From positions 1 through 58,939 of the forward strand of contig JAAELB010000425.1 of NCBI GenBank assembly GCA_024227155.1: a DNA stretch of 58,939 nucleotides, given 5' to 3'. The stretch comes from Desulfobulbaceae bacterium. Its GTDB lineage: Bacteria; Desulfobacterota; Desulfobulbia; Desulfobulbales; Desulfocapsaceae. The notes beneath the pieces are model-generated. The model saw only the letters and a list, made by a program, of their open reading frames with translations. It ran no database searches and had not been told where the DNA came from. The stretch's first letter is position 1; each line of letters begins with the position of its first letter. The position numbers and the translations under genes are program-made. Below are positions 23,397 through 33,224 of this stretch, piece by piece.

Positions 23397-26267
23397 ATGA
23401 AAAGTCTGAGGGAAATAGAAGGCAATTCTTATCTTACGCTGGATGATCTTGTAACACTGGAAGAGGCTATTCTCGAAACTGGATTCATGACCAGAGAGAA
23501 GGCTCTGGACGAAATTGAGCGTTTTACGGTGACATGGGGAATCGATGAATACTATTTCAAAACCACACCAATCGAGGAGATGGTAAAACATCTGATTGCC
23601 ACCAGTGCATCTGAACTGGTTTCAAAATATGGTGGTGTCGGCGTCGGCATTGATCTGATCAGTGAGGATTCGGATCGTGCCCTCTATATAGTTGAAGAAA
23701 CGAAAATTCAGGAAATAGAAGATCGAATTGAGGATAGATATCCTGATTTTCGGGTAGAGAGTTATCGTACCCAAAGCCCGTCTAATGACCATAGCTTAAG
23801 GCTCTATATTGTCAACAAACCTATTTTCAAAAAGAGGCCGGAAAGCAAGACGGAGTGGATATTTCAAAATGTTACCTGTCAATCATTTCTTGATGACCGG
23901 GAGGCTGCAACACTGACCCGGTACGAAGAAGCATGGACCTGGATGACAAGCCGAGAAGCGCCCTACATTGCCATTACTGAGAAAAAAAACACAGGGGAAT
24001 CCCGTGTAATGGTTGGAATTCATGGCCAGGGCAGTCGTCGATTTCTGGCAAAGTTTACCAGCCAGCTTCGCACTCACGGTATTTTCTCAACCCGTAAATA
24101 TAAAGAAGTTTTCCTTGACGATAAATCCATATACGCTTTTTATTTTGATAAAATTGACCAGAATGTCATTGAAGATTTCTCACGGGAACTCAATACAATC
24201 GTGATGCTGCCGGAACACTCGATCACCGACCTCTTTACCAGCGGACTGTTTTCTGCACAGGCTGCCATGTATGCGATTTCGGCAGCGGCATTTGCCAATC
24301 AGTTTATATCCGTTCTTAGTGACGAGTATTCGAGCCTGAGTCTCGCCCTTCAAGATCAGCCCGAAGCCAAGGGTATTTTGGATAAAATTAAACTAAGGCT
24401 TGTTAAAGATACCTTTACTGAGTCTGCGATAACCCAGGCAGTTTCCAGCTACCCTAAGATTGTCTCCCTCATTTACCAGGACTTTGTCAGCCGCGTCCAC
24501 CCAAGAAAAAGAAGCGATGAAAACACTATTTCTGAGTTAATCGATCAGATCGAAACAACAATTGAGACTAATGTCTCTTCCCCGACTGATAAGGTCGTGT
24601 TTGAATACTTTCTTATCTTCAATAAAATGATTCTGAAAACCAATTTTTTCAGAAGAGACAAAATTAGTTGTGTCTTCCGCCTTGATCCGACTTTTTTAAA
24701 CGACATTGATTTTCCGGAAAAACCATACGGTGTCTTTTTCTGCGTGGGCAGGCCGTTTGTCGGATTTCACATACGCTTTCGTGACATCTCCCGAGGTGGT
24801 ATTCGCATCGTTAAGTCCCGTAGCTATTCGGAATACAGACAGAATCTAGACACCACCTTTATGGAAAATTACAATCTTGCCCTGACCCAGCAGAAGAAGA
24901 ACAAGGATATTCCAGAGGGGGGATCTAAGGGCATTATTTTGTTGCGGGCAAATAATCAGGATGAGGGGGACCGTGCCTTTAAAGATTACACGGATAGTAT
25001 TCTGGATATCATTATTCCCCATGATGATGTGTATGATCGCTTTGGTAAAGAGGAAATCCTCTTTTTCGGCCCAGATGAGCGTACAGCCGATCTGATGAAT
25101 TGGGTGCCGTTCTACGGTAAGAGGCAGGGTTACCCCTTTTGGAAAGCTTTTTCTACCGGGAAGTCTCAGGAAAACGGCGGTATTCCCCATGATATTTATG
25201 GCATGACCACGACCAGTGTACATGAGTATGCCCTGGGAGTTCTCGAAAAACTGGGAATGGACGAATCGAAGGTTACTAAGATCCAGACAGGTGGCCCCGA
25301 TGGAGATCTTGGCAGCAATGAAATTATAATTTCTAAAGATAAAACTACTGCGGTGGTTGATGGGAGCGGTGTGCTCTATGACCCTCTCGGGCTGAACCGG
25401 GAAGAGCTTCTCCAGTTGGCTGTTGAGCGAAAAATGGTCGAGAATTTTGATCAATCACGACTTTCCTCCGACGGTTTTTTTGTCTCTGTCAATGATAAGC
25501 GCATTACTCTTCCAGATGGCACAGTTGTTCCAAACGGTGAAGATTTCAGGAATACCTTTCATCTAAACAAACTTGCCAGTGCAGACCTTTTCGTTCCTTG
25601 TGGTGGGAGACCAGCTGCAGTCAATATTAACAACTGGCGTGAACTATTGGATGAAACAGGTAGTCCAAAATTTAGAGTCATAGTAGAAGGTGCAAACCTT
25701 TTCATCACCGAAGAGGCACGGCTTAGATTAGAAGAGAATGGAATCATTGTCATAAAAGATGCCTCAGCAAATAAAGGCGGTGTAACATCATCTTCACTCG
25801 AAGTCTTTGCCTCACTTGCCTTGAGTGATGAAGAATTTGAGGAACACTTTCGGGTCAAGCAGGGGGCTGTGCCCGGTTTTATGGATAAGTATGTCCGGGA
25901 AGTTGTTAATATTATAAAGAAAAATGCTAGGGATGAATTTGATTTGCTCTGGCAGGAACACGAGGGGAAAAACCTGCCTTTTACCCAGTTGACAAACACA
26001 GTGAGTCGTAAAATCAATGATATCACTGATGCCATTTTCAATTCTGATCTACCTGCAAATCGACGGCTCAAAGAGAGGCTCGTTGAAGATTATGCCCCGG
26101 CGTCTCTCATTGATCTTGTTGGGCTCGATAATATTTTGTTACGGGTCCCGGAAAATTATCTCAATGCTATCGTTGCAACCAAGCTTGCAACCGGATTTGT
26201 GTACACCCACGGTCTTGACAGCAATGAAATCGATTTTTACAACTATCTGCAGACGTTTCTTCAGTGA
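23397..26267 (+). CDS. Large NAD-type glutamate dehydrogenase
   Basis: 956 residues, the size of the roughly 115-kDa NAD-specific class rather than the 450-residue hexameric enzymes. It interconverts glutamate and 2-oxoglutarate plus ammonia. The catalytic core is visible from about 460 on: GFHIRFRDISRGGIRIV, PEGGSKGIILL (substrate-binding Lys), the nucleotide-binding part GGPDGDLGSNEI and VIVEGANLFITEEAR. The N-terminal 450 residues are a regulatory region without clear motifs. Start: ATG 23397 with GGGG upstream. It is monocistronic and convergent with the jet operon. Likely catabolic, feeding glutamate carbon into the citrate cycle. Confidence 0.9.
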   Translation: MKSLREIEGNSYLTLDDLVTLEEAILETGFMTREKALDEIERFTVTWGIDEYYFKTTPIEEMVKHLIATSASELVSKYGGVGVGIDLISEDSDRALYIVEETKIQEIEDRIEDRYPDFRVESYRTQSPSNDHSLRLYIVNKPIFKKRPESKTEWIFQNVTCQSFLDDREAATLTRYEEAWTWMTSREAPYIAITEKKNTGESRVMVGIHGQGSRRFLAKFTSQLRTHGIFSTRKYKEVFLDDKSIYAFYFDKIDQNVIEDFSRELNTIVMLPEHSITDLFTSGLFSAQAAMYAISAAAFANQFISVLSDEYSSLSLALQDQPEAKGILDKIKLRLVKDTFTESAITQAVSSYPKIVSLIYQDFVSRVHPRKRSDENTISELIDQIETTIETNVSSPTDKVVFEYFLIFNKMILKTNFFRRDKISCVFRLDPTFLNDIDFPEKPYGVFFCVGRPFVGFHIRFRDISRGGIRIVKSRSYSEYRQNLDTTFMENYNLALTQQKKNKDIPEGGSKGIILLRANNQDEGDRAFKDYTDSILDIIIPHDDVYDRFGKEEILFFGPDERTADLMNWVPFYGKRQGYPFWKAFSTGKSQENGGIPHDIYGMTTTSVHEYALGVLEKLGMDESKVTKIQTGGPDGDLGSNEIIISKDKTTAVVDGSGVLYDPLGLNREELLQLAVERKMVENFDQSRLSSDGFFVSVNDKRITLPDGTVVPNGEDFRNTFHLNKLASADLFVPCGGRPAAVNINNWRELLDETGSPKFRVIVEGANLFITEEARLRLEENGIIVIKDASANKGGVTSSSLEVFASLALSDEEFEEHFRVKQGAVPGFMDKYVREVVNIIKKNARDEFDLLWQEHEGKNLPFTQLTNTVSRKINDITDAIFNSDLPANRRLKERLVEDYAPASLIDLVGLDNILLRVPENYLNAIVATKLATGFVYTHGLDSNEIDFYNYLQTFLQ

Positions 26268-26291
26268 TTTCTTCTAGAAATAGCTTCTTCA

Positions 26292-26319
26292 CGTCATTCC
26301 CGCGAAGGCGGGAATGACG
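26292..26319. repeat. REP-like palindrome between gdh and jetD
   Basis: CGTCATTCCCGC (26292-26303) and GCGGGAATGACG (26308-26319) form a perfect 12-bp stem with a GAAG loop. The CATTCCCGC...GCGGGAATG core is the widespread bacterial palindromic repeat; a looser relative is at 57163-57187. It lies in the convergent gap and also supplies the last codons and the TGA stop of jetD. It could work as a transcription end for both strands. Confidence 0.8.
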
Positions 26320-27541
26320 GAGGCGTGTTTTGACGCCAGTTTTCTTGTTCGAGCCAGCCGTTGTCAAGTGTATAGGCAAGTTCATTTCGAAAGGGGAAAT
26401 GTGGTTTGTTTTTAAGGATAAACTCGGCTCTTTGCACCTGTTTTTTTGATAAAGGTAGCAAGTGTTGCTCATGTTGTCGAAGTGTTTCGATGTCGCAGCG
26501 AAAGAGCTGTAACGGGTAAATCGAGTGTAAAATGGAGGCAATGTATAAGCCGTTAGGGTCTGTATCACCCCAATGGGAACAAGAAGCCATTTGAGGGGCC
26601 AGCAACTCGTATGTTTTGCACACCGCACTTCCGGGAAAACCACTGGTGAAAAAAATACAATCATTGGCCTTTTGGCGGATAAGCTGGCTGAAGGGCGCTT
26701 CGTTTTCACAGCAGATGAGATTGGGCGGGCGACTGCTTGGTCCTTCCCATTCAATTTTTTCAATATCTTGAAGGTTTGCCCAACTAATAGTAGCTGCTTC
26801 ACCTTGTTCGTGTAGTTTTAATATCCAGTCAAATTTTTTTCCGCTCTTAGTGTAGACAATTGGGCCGAAAATCACAGCATTGACGGTGAGTCGGTCATGG
26901 TACACATGGTAGGTTGCCCAGACCTGGTCTTCGTTTTCTGTGTGATCCAGATCGGGGCAGTACGCATTGAGCCAGCGGAGGAGCAAATGTCGAATTTCAC
27001 CCTGTCGCAGCAGCTTACTGTTAGAGAAAAATCGTGCGCCCAATTCTGAAATGGTGATGGGTGTTTTGTTTTTCAAAAGAAAGCGCAAAGTTTCTACTGC
27101 TTGAAAACAGGTAGTGGTTACCTTTTGTTCAGTCTCATTTTTAAACATACGTTTAAGAATGTCATGGGATGTTGAGACGTTTTCTGTAATTATTTCAAAA
27201 TCAGGGAATGCCAGTTTGAGGCGGGTGATTAATGTTGTAATAGCAAGAGATTGGTCCTGTTGTACTGCAGGTTGCAATGCATATCCAAGGTGAGAACTTA
27301 TTTTTTCAATCCACTCTGACTCCGGTGAGTTTTCCAGGGCGAAATTAAAATGTAGGCGAACTTCATCTTTATTGTTGATACGAATTGGAGTTATGCCGAA
27401 AAAATTATGAAGGATTTGCAACTGTTCATGCTTTATTGAAGTGGTGATCTTCATCACCCCCTTTAATTGGCCCCGCTGCTCGTAACGACGGGCGATTTTC
27501 CTTAGCACCTCCTGCAAAAATTCAGACTGGAACTGTTTCAT
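26294..27541 (-). CDS. jetD: JetD-like nuclease subunit (TOPRIM, Wadjet/MksG)
   Basis: 415 residues. The C-terminal half has the TOPRIM layout: NLICCENEAPF with the catalytic Glu near residue 279 and HWGDTDPNGLYIA with the Asp-x-Asp pair near 325-327; a LTFTSG-like strand (IFFTSGFPGSAV) lies between. The N-terminal half (RKIARRYEQRGQLKG) is the DNA-arm region. JetD cuts plasmid DNA that the JetABC SMC motor has looped. It overlaps jetC by four bases (ATGA) and ends inside a REP palindrome. I recognise the family by TOPRIM and gene order; whether it is DUF2220 or DUF2399 type is not decided. Confidence 0.85.
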   Translation of the reverse strand: MKQFQSEFLQEVLRKIARRYEQRGQLKGVMKITTSIKHEQLQILHNFFGITPIRINNKDEVRLHFNFALENSPESEWIEKISSHLGYALQPAVQQDQSLAITTLITRLKLAFPDFEIITENVSTSHDILKRMFKNETEQKVTTTCFQAVETLRFLLKNKTPITISELGARFFSNSKLLRQGEIRHLLLRWLNAYCPDLDHTENEDQVWATYHVYHDRLTVNAVIFGPIVYTKSGKKFDWILKLHEQGEAATISWANLQDIEKIEWEGPSSRPPNLICCENEAPFSQLIRQKANDCIFFTSGFPGSAVCKTYELLAPQMASCSHWGDTDPNGLYIASILHSIYPLQLFRCDIETLRQHEQHLLPLSKKQVQRAEFILKNKPHFPFRNELAYTLDNGWLEQENWRQNTPPSFPPSRE

Positions 27542-30500
27542 AGCTCGTCGCCAAAGGTTATTTCAGGTTCACTGGGTGTTGGATCAAAGATACTCATCTG
27601 TCTGTTTGAAGGATTTTTCCAATGGAAGGGGAAGAGGTGTACATCGTAATTGCTGTCTTTTTTCACCAGGAGTGTTGTTGAGTTGCGGACCTCCTGGCGA
27701 ACGCCATCCTGGTCGGGTGAGGCGATGAAAAGCTGTAACTCAAGATCAGTGGCAAAGCCGAGAATCTGATCTCGTCTCCCTGCATCAATACCATAAAAGG
27801 CTTCATCAAAAAGCAATGTGTGTAAACGGGTTTTTTTGCCTCTGTACATAAAATGGGCAATGGTTAAAATTAGCAGATAATTTGGCACGGCCTGTTCGCC
27901 TCCAGAACCGAGGCTCTTGTTGCGACGATCGATGACTTTACCTTCGACGCCAAGGGTTGAAACAACCATCTCATATCGGTACCAGTTTCGGTAGTCCAAC
28001 TCTTCAGGGATTGTTCCGCTCTCGGTTCCAATAATTGCATCGCGATGATCTTCAAAAAAGGCCTCCAGTTCATGTTCACCTGCTGGATCGAATGGGCTGA
28101 TTTTTTTAATGATGTTGATTAACCGCTTGAATTCATCGAGCGGCCTGATTTTAAAACTGTATTGCTGACCGCCAAAAGAACGGTTGCGAAGCTTGGTGTT
28201 AATTCTATGGACCATCTTCTCCATTTCACCGACATGACTCCGCAGGTACTGCATAAGGTCGGTCATAATGATTTTTTTAAATAACTCACGTGTTCGATCA
28301 TTGATGACCTGCTGCTGTTCATGTAGAGCTTTAGTCTGCAGATCTAAAATTGCCTGTATGGTTTGTTGGCGATAGTCATAGAGCTGGTTCTGCTCTTCAT
28401 CATATGTGAAGCGAAAGGCTCCGCCGAACTCCGGATCATTCACCTGAGCTTTGAGGTTATTAACTCCTGTTCCCAAGGCGACCCTGCAGTTTTCAATCTC
28501 TTTCTGGATAGCATCCTGGCTTCTGAACTGTTGTCCCTTTTTTGTCTTGAGAATGTAATGGACAGGATCAGTCCCAGGTTCCAGGGTTGCCTGCACCTTT
28601 AGTTCTGCAGCGTCTTTACGTTCTGTCAGTGAAATGCACTCTTTTCGAAGAGAGGTGATATTCTGCTCAAATTGTTGAATTTCACGCTCATCCCCGCCGA
28701 TCCTTTTGTTAAGCGCATTACTCTCCTCCTGGATAGCAGAACACTGTTTTCCAAGTCTGATGATGCGCTTTTCAAGATTCTCAAGTCCTTCTTTGGCAAT
28801 AAGTTGGCCCAGCTCGTGAAGTTTTACCCCAAGCACGGAAACTTCATTTTTCAACTTGAGCTCTGAATTATAGTGTGTGTCATACAGTTGTTGGCTGGAG
28901 GCGAGGGTGTGTGCTAATTGCTGGGAAAGTTGAATGCAGTCTCTGATTGCGGCGGATTTGCTGATGATATACTTTTTAAAGCTGTGGAGGTTGTCAAGGT
29001 TCTGCTCAACAGCGTCAAGCTCTTTGTGTAAACCATTTTTATTCTGGCCAAGTTGCTGCAGTTCTTTTTTCAGATCACGTATTTCAACAGCTAAAGCTTT
29101 CCGGCGGCTGTCACTGCCTATCAGGCGAGAGGGTGCTCCTGTCAGGCACCGTTCATGGCCACGAAAGGCAAGCAGTGGTTTGTCTGCAACCATGCGAATT
29201 TCTGGTTGCCAGCCGCTGCTTTCCATTTCCACTGCGAGGGCCAGTAAACAGTTGGGGTCTGAATTTTTGATATCAAATGCCTGACGCATCCAATCGGGTA
29301 TTTCTGTAGTTTGATGTTTATCAGAACAGATTCGTAAAACAGGGTAGTTAGAACAGAGCTCTCTTGCTCTCTCGTATTCAGCCCGGCGAAGGAGCATGGT
29401 TCCCAGTATCTCTTCCCCGATACATTCTTCGATATAATCGCGTTCTTGTCGTTTTGTAGATGGAGCCCATTCGAGCCCTTGGAAAAGGGGTCGAGGAGTG
29501 AGCATCGCGTTTTTCAGATCTCTTTCGAACTGTTCATAACCTTGCAGTTGCGGTACAATTTCATTTCGTTTTTCAAGCTGTTCCACAGTTTCCTGCTTAA
29601 GAGCAAGTTGTTTAACGTATTGTTCTATCCGCTGATTAAGTAGAGTGCTTTCTTTTACCCCACTTTGGATATAGTGGTCACAATGGTCGATAAGCTGTTG
29701 TGAATTTGGCTCCGCGATACCTGAAAAGCTCTCCAGTCTGCTGAGGGTGTTGATTTCAGCTTGAAATTCTATTATGGAAAAGGGGAGCGTGGGAACGTAA
29801 CGGGCAAGTTCAGGCAAGAACTTTTCCAACATCTTCTTAAAGCTCGATTCTACCTTGTCCCGTTCTTTTTCGTTTTTTTTGAGTTCTCTGCGTATTTTGC
29901 TGCTCTCTTTCTGTTCTTGCTGTAACTGCTCTTTTTTTCGGGAAATTTCCTCCTGGCAATTTTTCTCCTGCAGAACGAGGCCTGAACTGTCTTTGGCCTG
30001 AAGGTTTTGCAGCCGTTCTTCAAACTCTCTACGTTTTTGCTCGAGTTCAGTCAAGGTTGCCTGGTCATTTTGGATCTTTTTGCGTTTCTCCTCCAGGTCC
30101 GCAATGTATCTCAGTTCTTCTTCCTTTTTTTTCTGTAAGGTGAAGTGGTAGAGCAGCCATTCATAACGCAATATCCCCTGGCGCGATTCGGCAATGTCGA
30201 TACGTTTACCGTTGATATCCCTGAGCCAGTTGAGCTTACGCTCAAGGTCATCGAGTAATGTTTGGGATTCATCAAGGCTGCGAAGCGACTCTATGATCTG
30301 TTCGAAAATAGAAGTACGAGGTTCCGGTAGCAGCGACTTGAAAAGCTGATGGTAGTCAGCCGCACCTGCTGAAATCTCTCTGTAGGATTTACCCATGGAG
30401 AGAAATCGGCAGATATCTCGGTAGCTTTCCTCACCGCCAAATAACCTGTTGCCAAGATCTTTGCTGTATGCTGTCTTGTTACTATAGAAACCATGGCTGG

Positions 30501-30993
30501 TGTCCAGCTGTTGCTTGAATTCCAGGCGGGAGGATGGCCGTATCTGATCATTCTCCCTGGTGGTAAATGGCAAATCTTCGAGTCGGCATTCCTTGATAAA
30601 TCCCCAGAAGCCAACTTTTTCATCTAGGGCTGTTGCAGAGAGCCCCATGCCGATGGAAAGCAGTTTGTCGTGACGTCCGACCACCTCCAATGCCACGTAG
30701 GAGATAGCGCCTCCGGTGTTCATAATACCGGTATCAAGATTGTATCTCAGTACAATGCCCTGCACGCGACGGCCATCCCGTTTTGCACCGCTAAGCCTGG
30801 CAGCGGAGTTCCACTCCATTCCTTTGCCGGCGGTGAGTGCGTAATGAACGGCATCGAGGATTGTGGTTTTGCCGCAGCCGTTATCACCGAGTAAAAAGAG
30901 GTGAGCTCTATCTTCGAGTTCGATGGTTTCATCAACAAAATTATGAAAATTGATCAGTCTGATTCTTTTGATCGGGTATACAGTATCAGACAT
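27538..30993 (-). CDS. jetC: JetC SMC-like ATPase (Wadjet/MksB)
   Basis: 1151 residues. Walker A GDNGCGKT at 36-43, ABC signature LGSGGEQA near 1028-1035, Walker B LLFDEAFYGID near 1060-1070 with the catalytic Glu after Asp; between them long heptad-rich coiled-coil arms (about 270-480 and 650-830) and a middle hinge-like region. This is the DNA-extruding motor of Wadjet/condensin-like MksB systems. It starts eight bases inside jetB and ends in an ATGA overlap with jetD, so stoichiometry is set by coupled translation. Confidence 0.92.
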   Translation of the reverse strand: MSDTVYPIKRIRLINFHNFVDETIELEDRAHLFLLGDNGCGKTTILDAVHYALTAGKGMEWNSAARLSGAKRDGRRVQGIVLRYNLDTGIMNTGGAISYVALEVVGRHDKLLSIGMGLSATALDEKVGFWGFIKECRLEDLPFTTRENDQIRPSSRLEFKQQLDTSHGFYSNKTAYSKDLGNRLFGGEESYRDICRFLSMGKSYREISAGAADYHQLFKSLLPEPRTSIFEQIIESLRSLDESQTLLDDLERKLNWLRDINGKRIDIAESRQGILRYEWLLYHFTLQKKKEEELRYIADLEEKRKKIQNDQATLTELEQKRREFEERLQNLQAKDSSGLVLQEKNCQEEISRKKEQLQQEQKESSKIRRELKKNEKERDKVESSFKKMLEKFLPELARYVPTLPFSIIEFQAEINTLSRLESFSGIAEPNSQQLIDHCDHYIQSGVKESTLLNQRIEQYVKQLALKQETVEQLEKRNEIVPQLQGYEQFERDLKNAMLTPRPLFQGLEWAPSTKRQERDYIEECIGEEILGTMLLRRAEYERARELCSNYPVLRICSDKHQTTEIPDWMRQAFDIKNSDPNCLLALAVEMESSGWQPEIRMVADKPLLAFRGHERCLTGAPSRLIGSDSRRKALAVEIRDLKKELQQLGQNKNGLHKELDAVEQNLDNLHSFKKYIISKSAAIRDCIQLSQQLAHTLASSQQLYDTHYNSELKLKNEVSVLGVKLHELGQLIAKEGLENLEKRIIRLGKQCSAIQEESNALNKRIGGDEREIQQFEQNITSLRKECISLTERKDAAELKVQATLEPGTDPVHYILKTKKGQQFRSQDAIQKEIENCRVALGTGVNNLKAQVNDPEFGGAFRFTYDEEQNQLYDYRQQTIQAILDLQTKALHEQQQVINDRTRELFKKIIMTDLMQYLRSHVGEMEKMVHRINTKLRNRSFGGQQYSFKIRPLDEFKRLINIIKKISPFDPAGEHELEAFFEDHRDAIIGTESGTIPEELDYRNWYRYEMVVSTLGVEGKVIDRRNKSLGSGGEQAVPNYLLILTIAHFMYRGKKTRLHTLLFDEAFYGIDAGRRDQILGFATDLELQLFIASPDQDGVRQEVRNSTTLLVKKDSNYDVHLFPFHWKNPSNRQMSIFDPTPSEPEITFGDEL

Positions 30994-31654
30994 CGCTCAC
31001 CTCGTTCATATCGTTTGGCGCGGTAAGTTCTGGGATCGTGCGGGACAGGGCAGCACCATTGTAGTGGTACAGGGCCGGCATCGCCTCGTAAATCAGATCT
31101 GCAGCTGCGGCGGGTAGATCTTCTGGAGGTTTGATCTTTGTCAATAAACGGTGTTTTTCAAGCTCGGGCATAACCGGTTTCCAGATTTTATCCCGCACCT
31201 TGTCCTGTGAATATTCTGCATTTCTTTCGGGAAACACCTCAACAAAACGCTTCTGGCTGTAATCAAGCAGATCACCGAAATGGAAGCGCAGGTTCTGTTT
31301 ATCTTCAACGGTCATGCCGTTTTCTTCAAGTTGCTGTTCGAAGAATTCCAGCAATATCATAAAGGCCAGACATTCATCTCTTTTTGAAAAATTAAAGAGT
31401 GATCTGTTGGCGGGGGTGATGGCCGTATTATGCCATTCCGCTTTGTATAGTCGCGCACATTTAGAGTCTATAAGTAGAGACCAGCCATAAAATTGTTTGA
31501 AAAAATCTACAAATTCAACACGGTGTCGCCTTAGGAAAAGGAAGCTGTCGTGGTCATCTTCACTGTAGAAATAAGGGCTTTCAATCAAGATATTGAGAAC
31601 TTTTTGCACCCGGTCCCCATGGCGTTTCAAAAGGTTGTTAAGAGCTATTTCCAT
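30986..31654 (-). CDS. jetB: JetB-like subunit (DUF4194/MksE type)
   Basis: 222 residues, soluble, predicted winged-helix (KITE-like) subunit that bridges kleisin and SMC arms. Features seen: an early NILIESPYFYSEDD segment, FFKQFYGWSLLIDSKCARLYKA (the wing and strand typical of DUF4194) and a KLEKHRLLTKI-like helix (ELEKHRLLTKIK). It overlaps jetA by 17 bases and jetC by eight. Assignment rests on size, fold pattern and position between jetA and jetC. Confidence 0.8.
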   Translation of the reverse strand: MEIALNNLLKRHGDRVQKVLNILIESPYFYSEDDHDSFLFLRRHRVEFVDFFKQFYGWSLLIDSKCARLYKAEWHNTAITPANRSLFNFSKRDECLAFMILLEFFEQQLEENGMTVEDKQNLRFHFGDLLDYSQKRFVEVFPERNAEYSQDKVRDKIWKPVMPELEKHRLLTKIKPPEDLPAAAADLIYEAMPALYHYNGAALSRTIPELTAPNDMNEVSDV

Positions 31655-33224
31655 GTTTTTTCTCTGAATGAGGGAGACGGGTAACCACCATTTCCTGGCA
31701 TTGCAGGCTCTGTTCGTCAGTGGACAGCACTATACGGTGTTCTTCGGTCGTGAGAGTATAGTCCAGGCGTGCCAGTCGCTTACCACCTGTGAGCAGGCCT
31801 GCCCGGGCAAGCTCAATGACCCGCATAAAATCTTCAAAGCAGTCAAAGTTTGCCGAAGATAAAAGTCCAGCACCCGCGTTGTCATAAGGGATTTTCTTTT
31901 GAATCCACTCCTGCAGCATTTTTAGCCGCGCTTCGTCCATGGACTCGACAATTTTGCCACTCGTTTTCTTTTTTCCCAGATACTGTTTAGGAAAGTTGGT
32001 CTTTCCGGCCATGGGTTTGCGTGGTGCCGGAGGCTCAGCTTTTTCGATCTTGTCCCAGTAGTTAAAGTCGAACCTGTTCAGGGGCTGGGAAAGAAGGTCG
32101 TTCATGAATTCCAGAGCGTTGTTGTTTTCAGGGAGGGTGGCAAGTTCTTCGATGCGATAACGGATATCCTGAAGCCGGTTGTTCTTACGCTCCAGCTCCC
32201 TGAGATGGGACCGTAATTTCTGCCAGACATGCATTGAGGAATTGTTGATCCGCTGCAGCAGCCGATCCAGCCCTCCCTGTTCTTCAAAGAACAGATGCAG
32301 GTTTTCCGGGATGTTTGTAATATTGATATTTCTTCTGGACTGTAGCAGGTTAGGGGTACGGAGCCGCTCTGCCTCCATGATTTTGTGGCATGTAAGCATC
32401 TTGTCAACGTTCTGTTCTTTCTGCAGCCTTTTGAGTAACGGCACTATTTCTACCCGCAGGCTGTAGGTCTGTTTTAGAAAAGTCTCAACATACGACTCAA
32501 TTTCTAAAATAAGTTTCTGCACTTCGTTGATCTGATAATGTTGCACCAGAAAAAACAGCAACCGACCATTAAATTCAGCAAGGCTGGCGCTGATTTCCTG
32601 GCACAGATCTGCAGCTTTGAAGAGCTGAAACAAAATGCGGCGGGCGCCATCTTCCTGTTCTTCTCGACCAATCTTGAACGAATGGAGAAGTCGCAGCAGT
32701 TCACCAAGACTTCCACGTGTTTCACCAAGCAGGTCGCGGGTATCATTACCCCGGCTCTGCATATCATCAAGGCAGCGTTGTTCAAGCCATTCCAAAAAGT
32801 GGATGGCCTCACTTTTAAGTCTATAGCGGAATTTACGTTTCCGGTTATCGCGATAGCCGCGGAGTCGCTGTTTTTCAATACGGGAATCGACAAGTTTCCA
32901 GTGGGATAACTGATTTATATCGGCGCGAAACTGATCCTGATTGTAATTTTGTTCGAGCGTTGACTGGGCAGTCTGCACCCCATTATAGATATCGTCGTAG
33001 AGCGGTTCCAGTTCATAATCACGCTTGAAAAGCAGCATGCGGTAAAGGATGTTCAGATAAAACGGTGCTCTTTCCGAAGTAAATAAGGAGCCAATATTAA
33101 CATTTCTCCTGGCAAGAAGCGTCGTTGAACCATGTTGCTGAAAATAGTCCAAACCATTGGTGCTAAAGAGATTCTGACTATCGTATGGCGGGTCTGCTGT
33201 TTGCATAAAATAGTGCAATGGCAC
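31638..33224 (-). CDS. jetA: JetA-like kleisin subunit (Wadjet/MksF)
   Basis: 528 residues. All-alpha protein with an N-terminal winged-helix-like region (GSLFTSERAPFYLNILYRML, about 45-65), a long helical middle and a C-terminal winged-helix part (about 430-510), as expected for a kleisin that closes the SMC ring. It opens the four-gene unit. I do not see the usual DUF3375 opening of type I JetA, so the subtype is uncertain. The start shown is a GTG at 33224; an ATG at 33206 (MQTADPPYD) is equally plausible, as neither has a good ribosome site. Confidence 0.75.
   Translation of the reverse strand: MPLHYFMQTADPPYDSQNLFSTNGLDYFQQHGSTTLLARRNVNIGSLFTSERAPFYLNILYRMLLFKRDYELEPLYDDIYNGVQTAQSTLEQNYNQDQFRADINQLSHWKLVDSRIEKQRLRGYRDNRKRKFRYRLKSEAIHFLEWLEQRCLDDMQSRGNDTRDLLGETRGSLGELLRLLHSFKIGREEQEDGARRILFQLFKAADLCQEISASLAEFNGRLLFFLVQHYQINEVQKLILEIESYVETFLKQTYSLRVEIVPLLKRLQKEQNVDKMLTCHKIMEAERLRTPNLLQSRRNINITNIPENLHLFFEEQGGLDRLLQRINNSSMHVWQKLRSHLRELERKNNRLQDIRYRIEELATLPENNNALEFMNDLLSQPLNRFDFNYWDKIEKAEPPAPRKPMAGKTNFPKQYLGKKKTSGKIVESMDEARLKMLQEWIQKKIPYDNAGAGLLSSANFDCFEDFMRVIELARAGLLTGGKRLARLDYTLTTEEHRIVLSTDEQSLQCQEMVVTRLPHSEKKHGNSS

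Noticed and set aside
24846-25454. 202-codon minus-strand frame
   Set aside because: Contained in the glutamate dehydrogenase core; antisense shadow.
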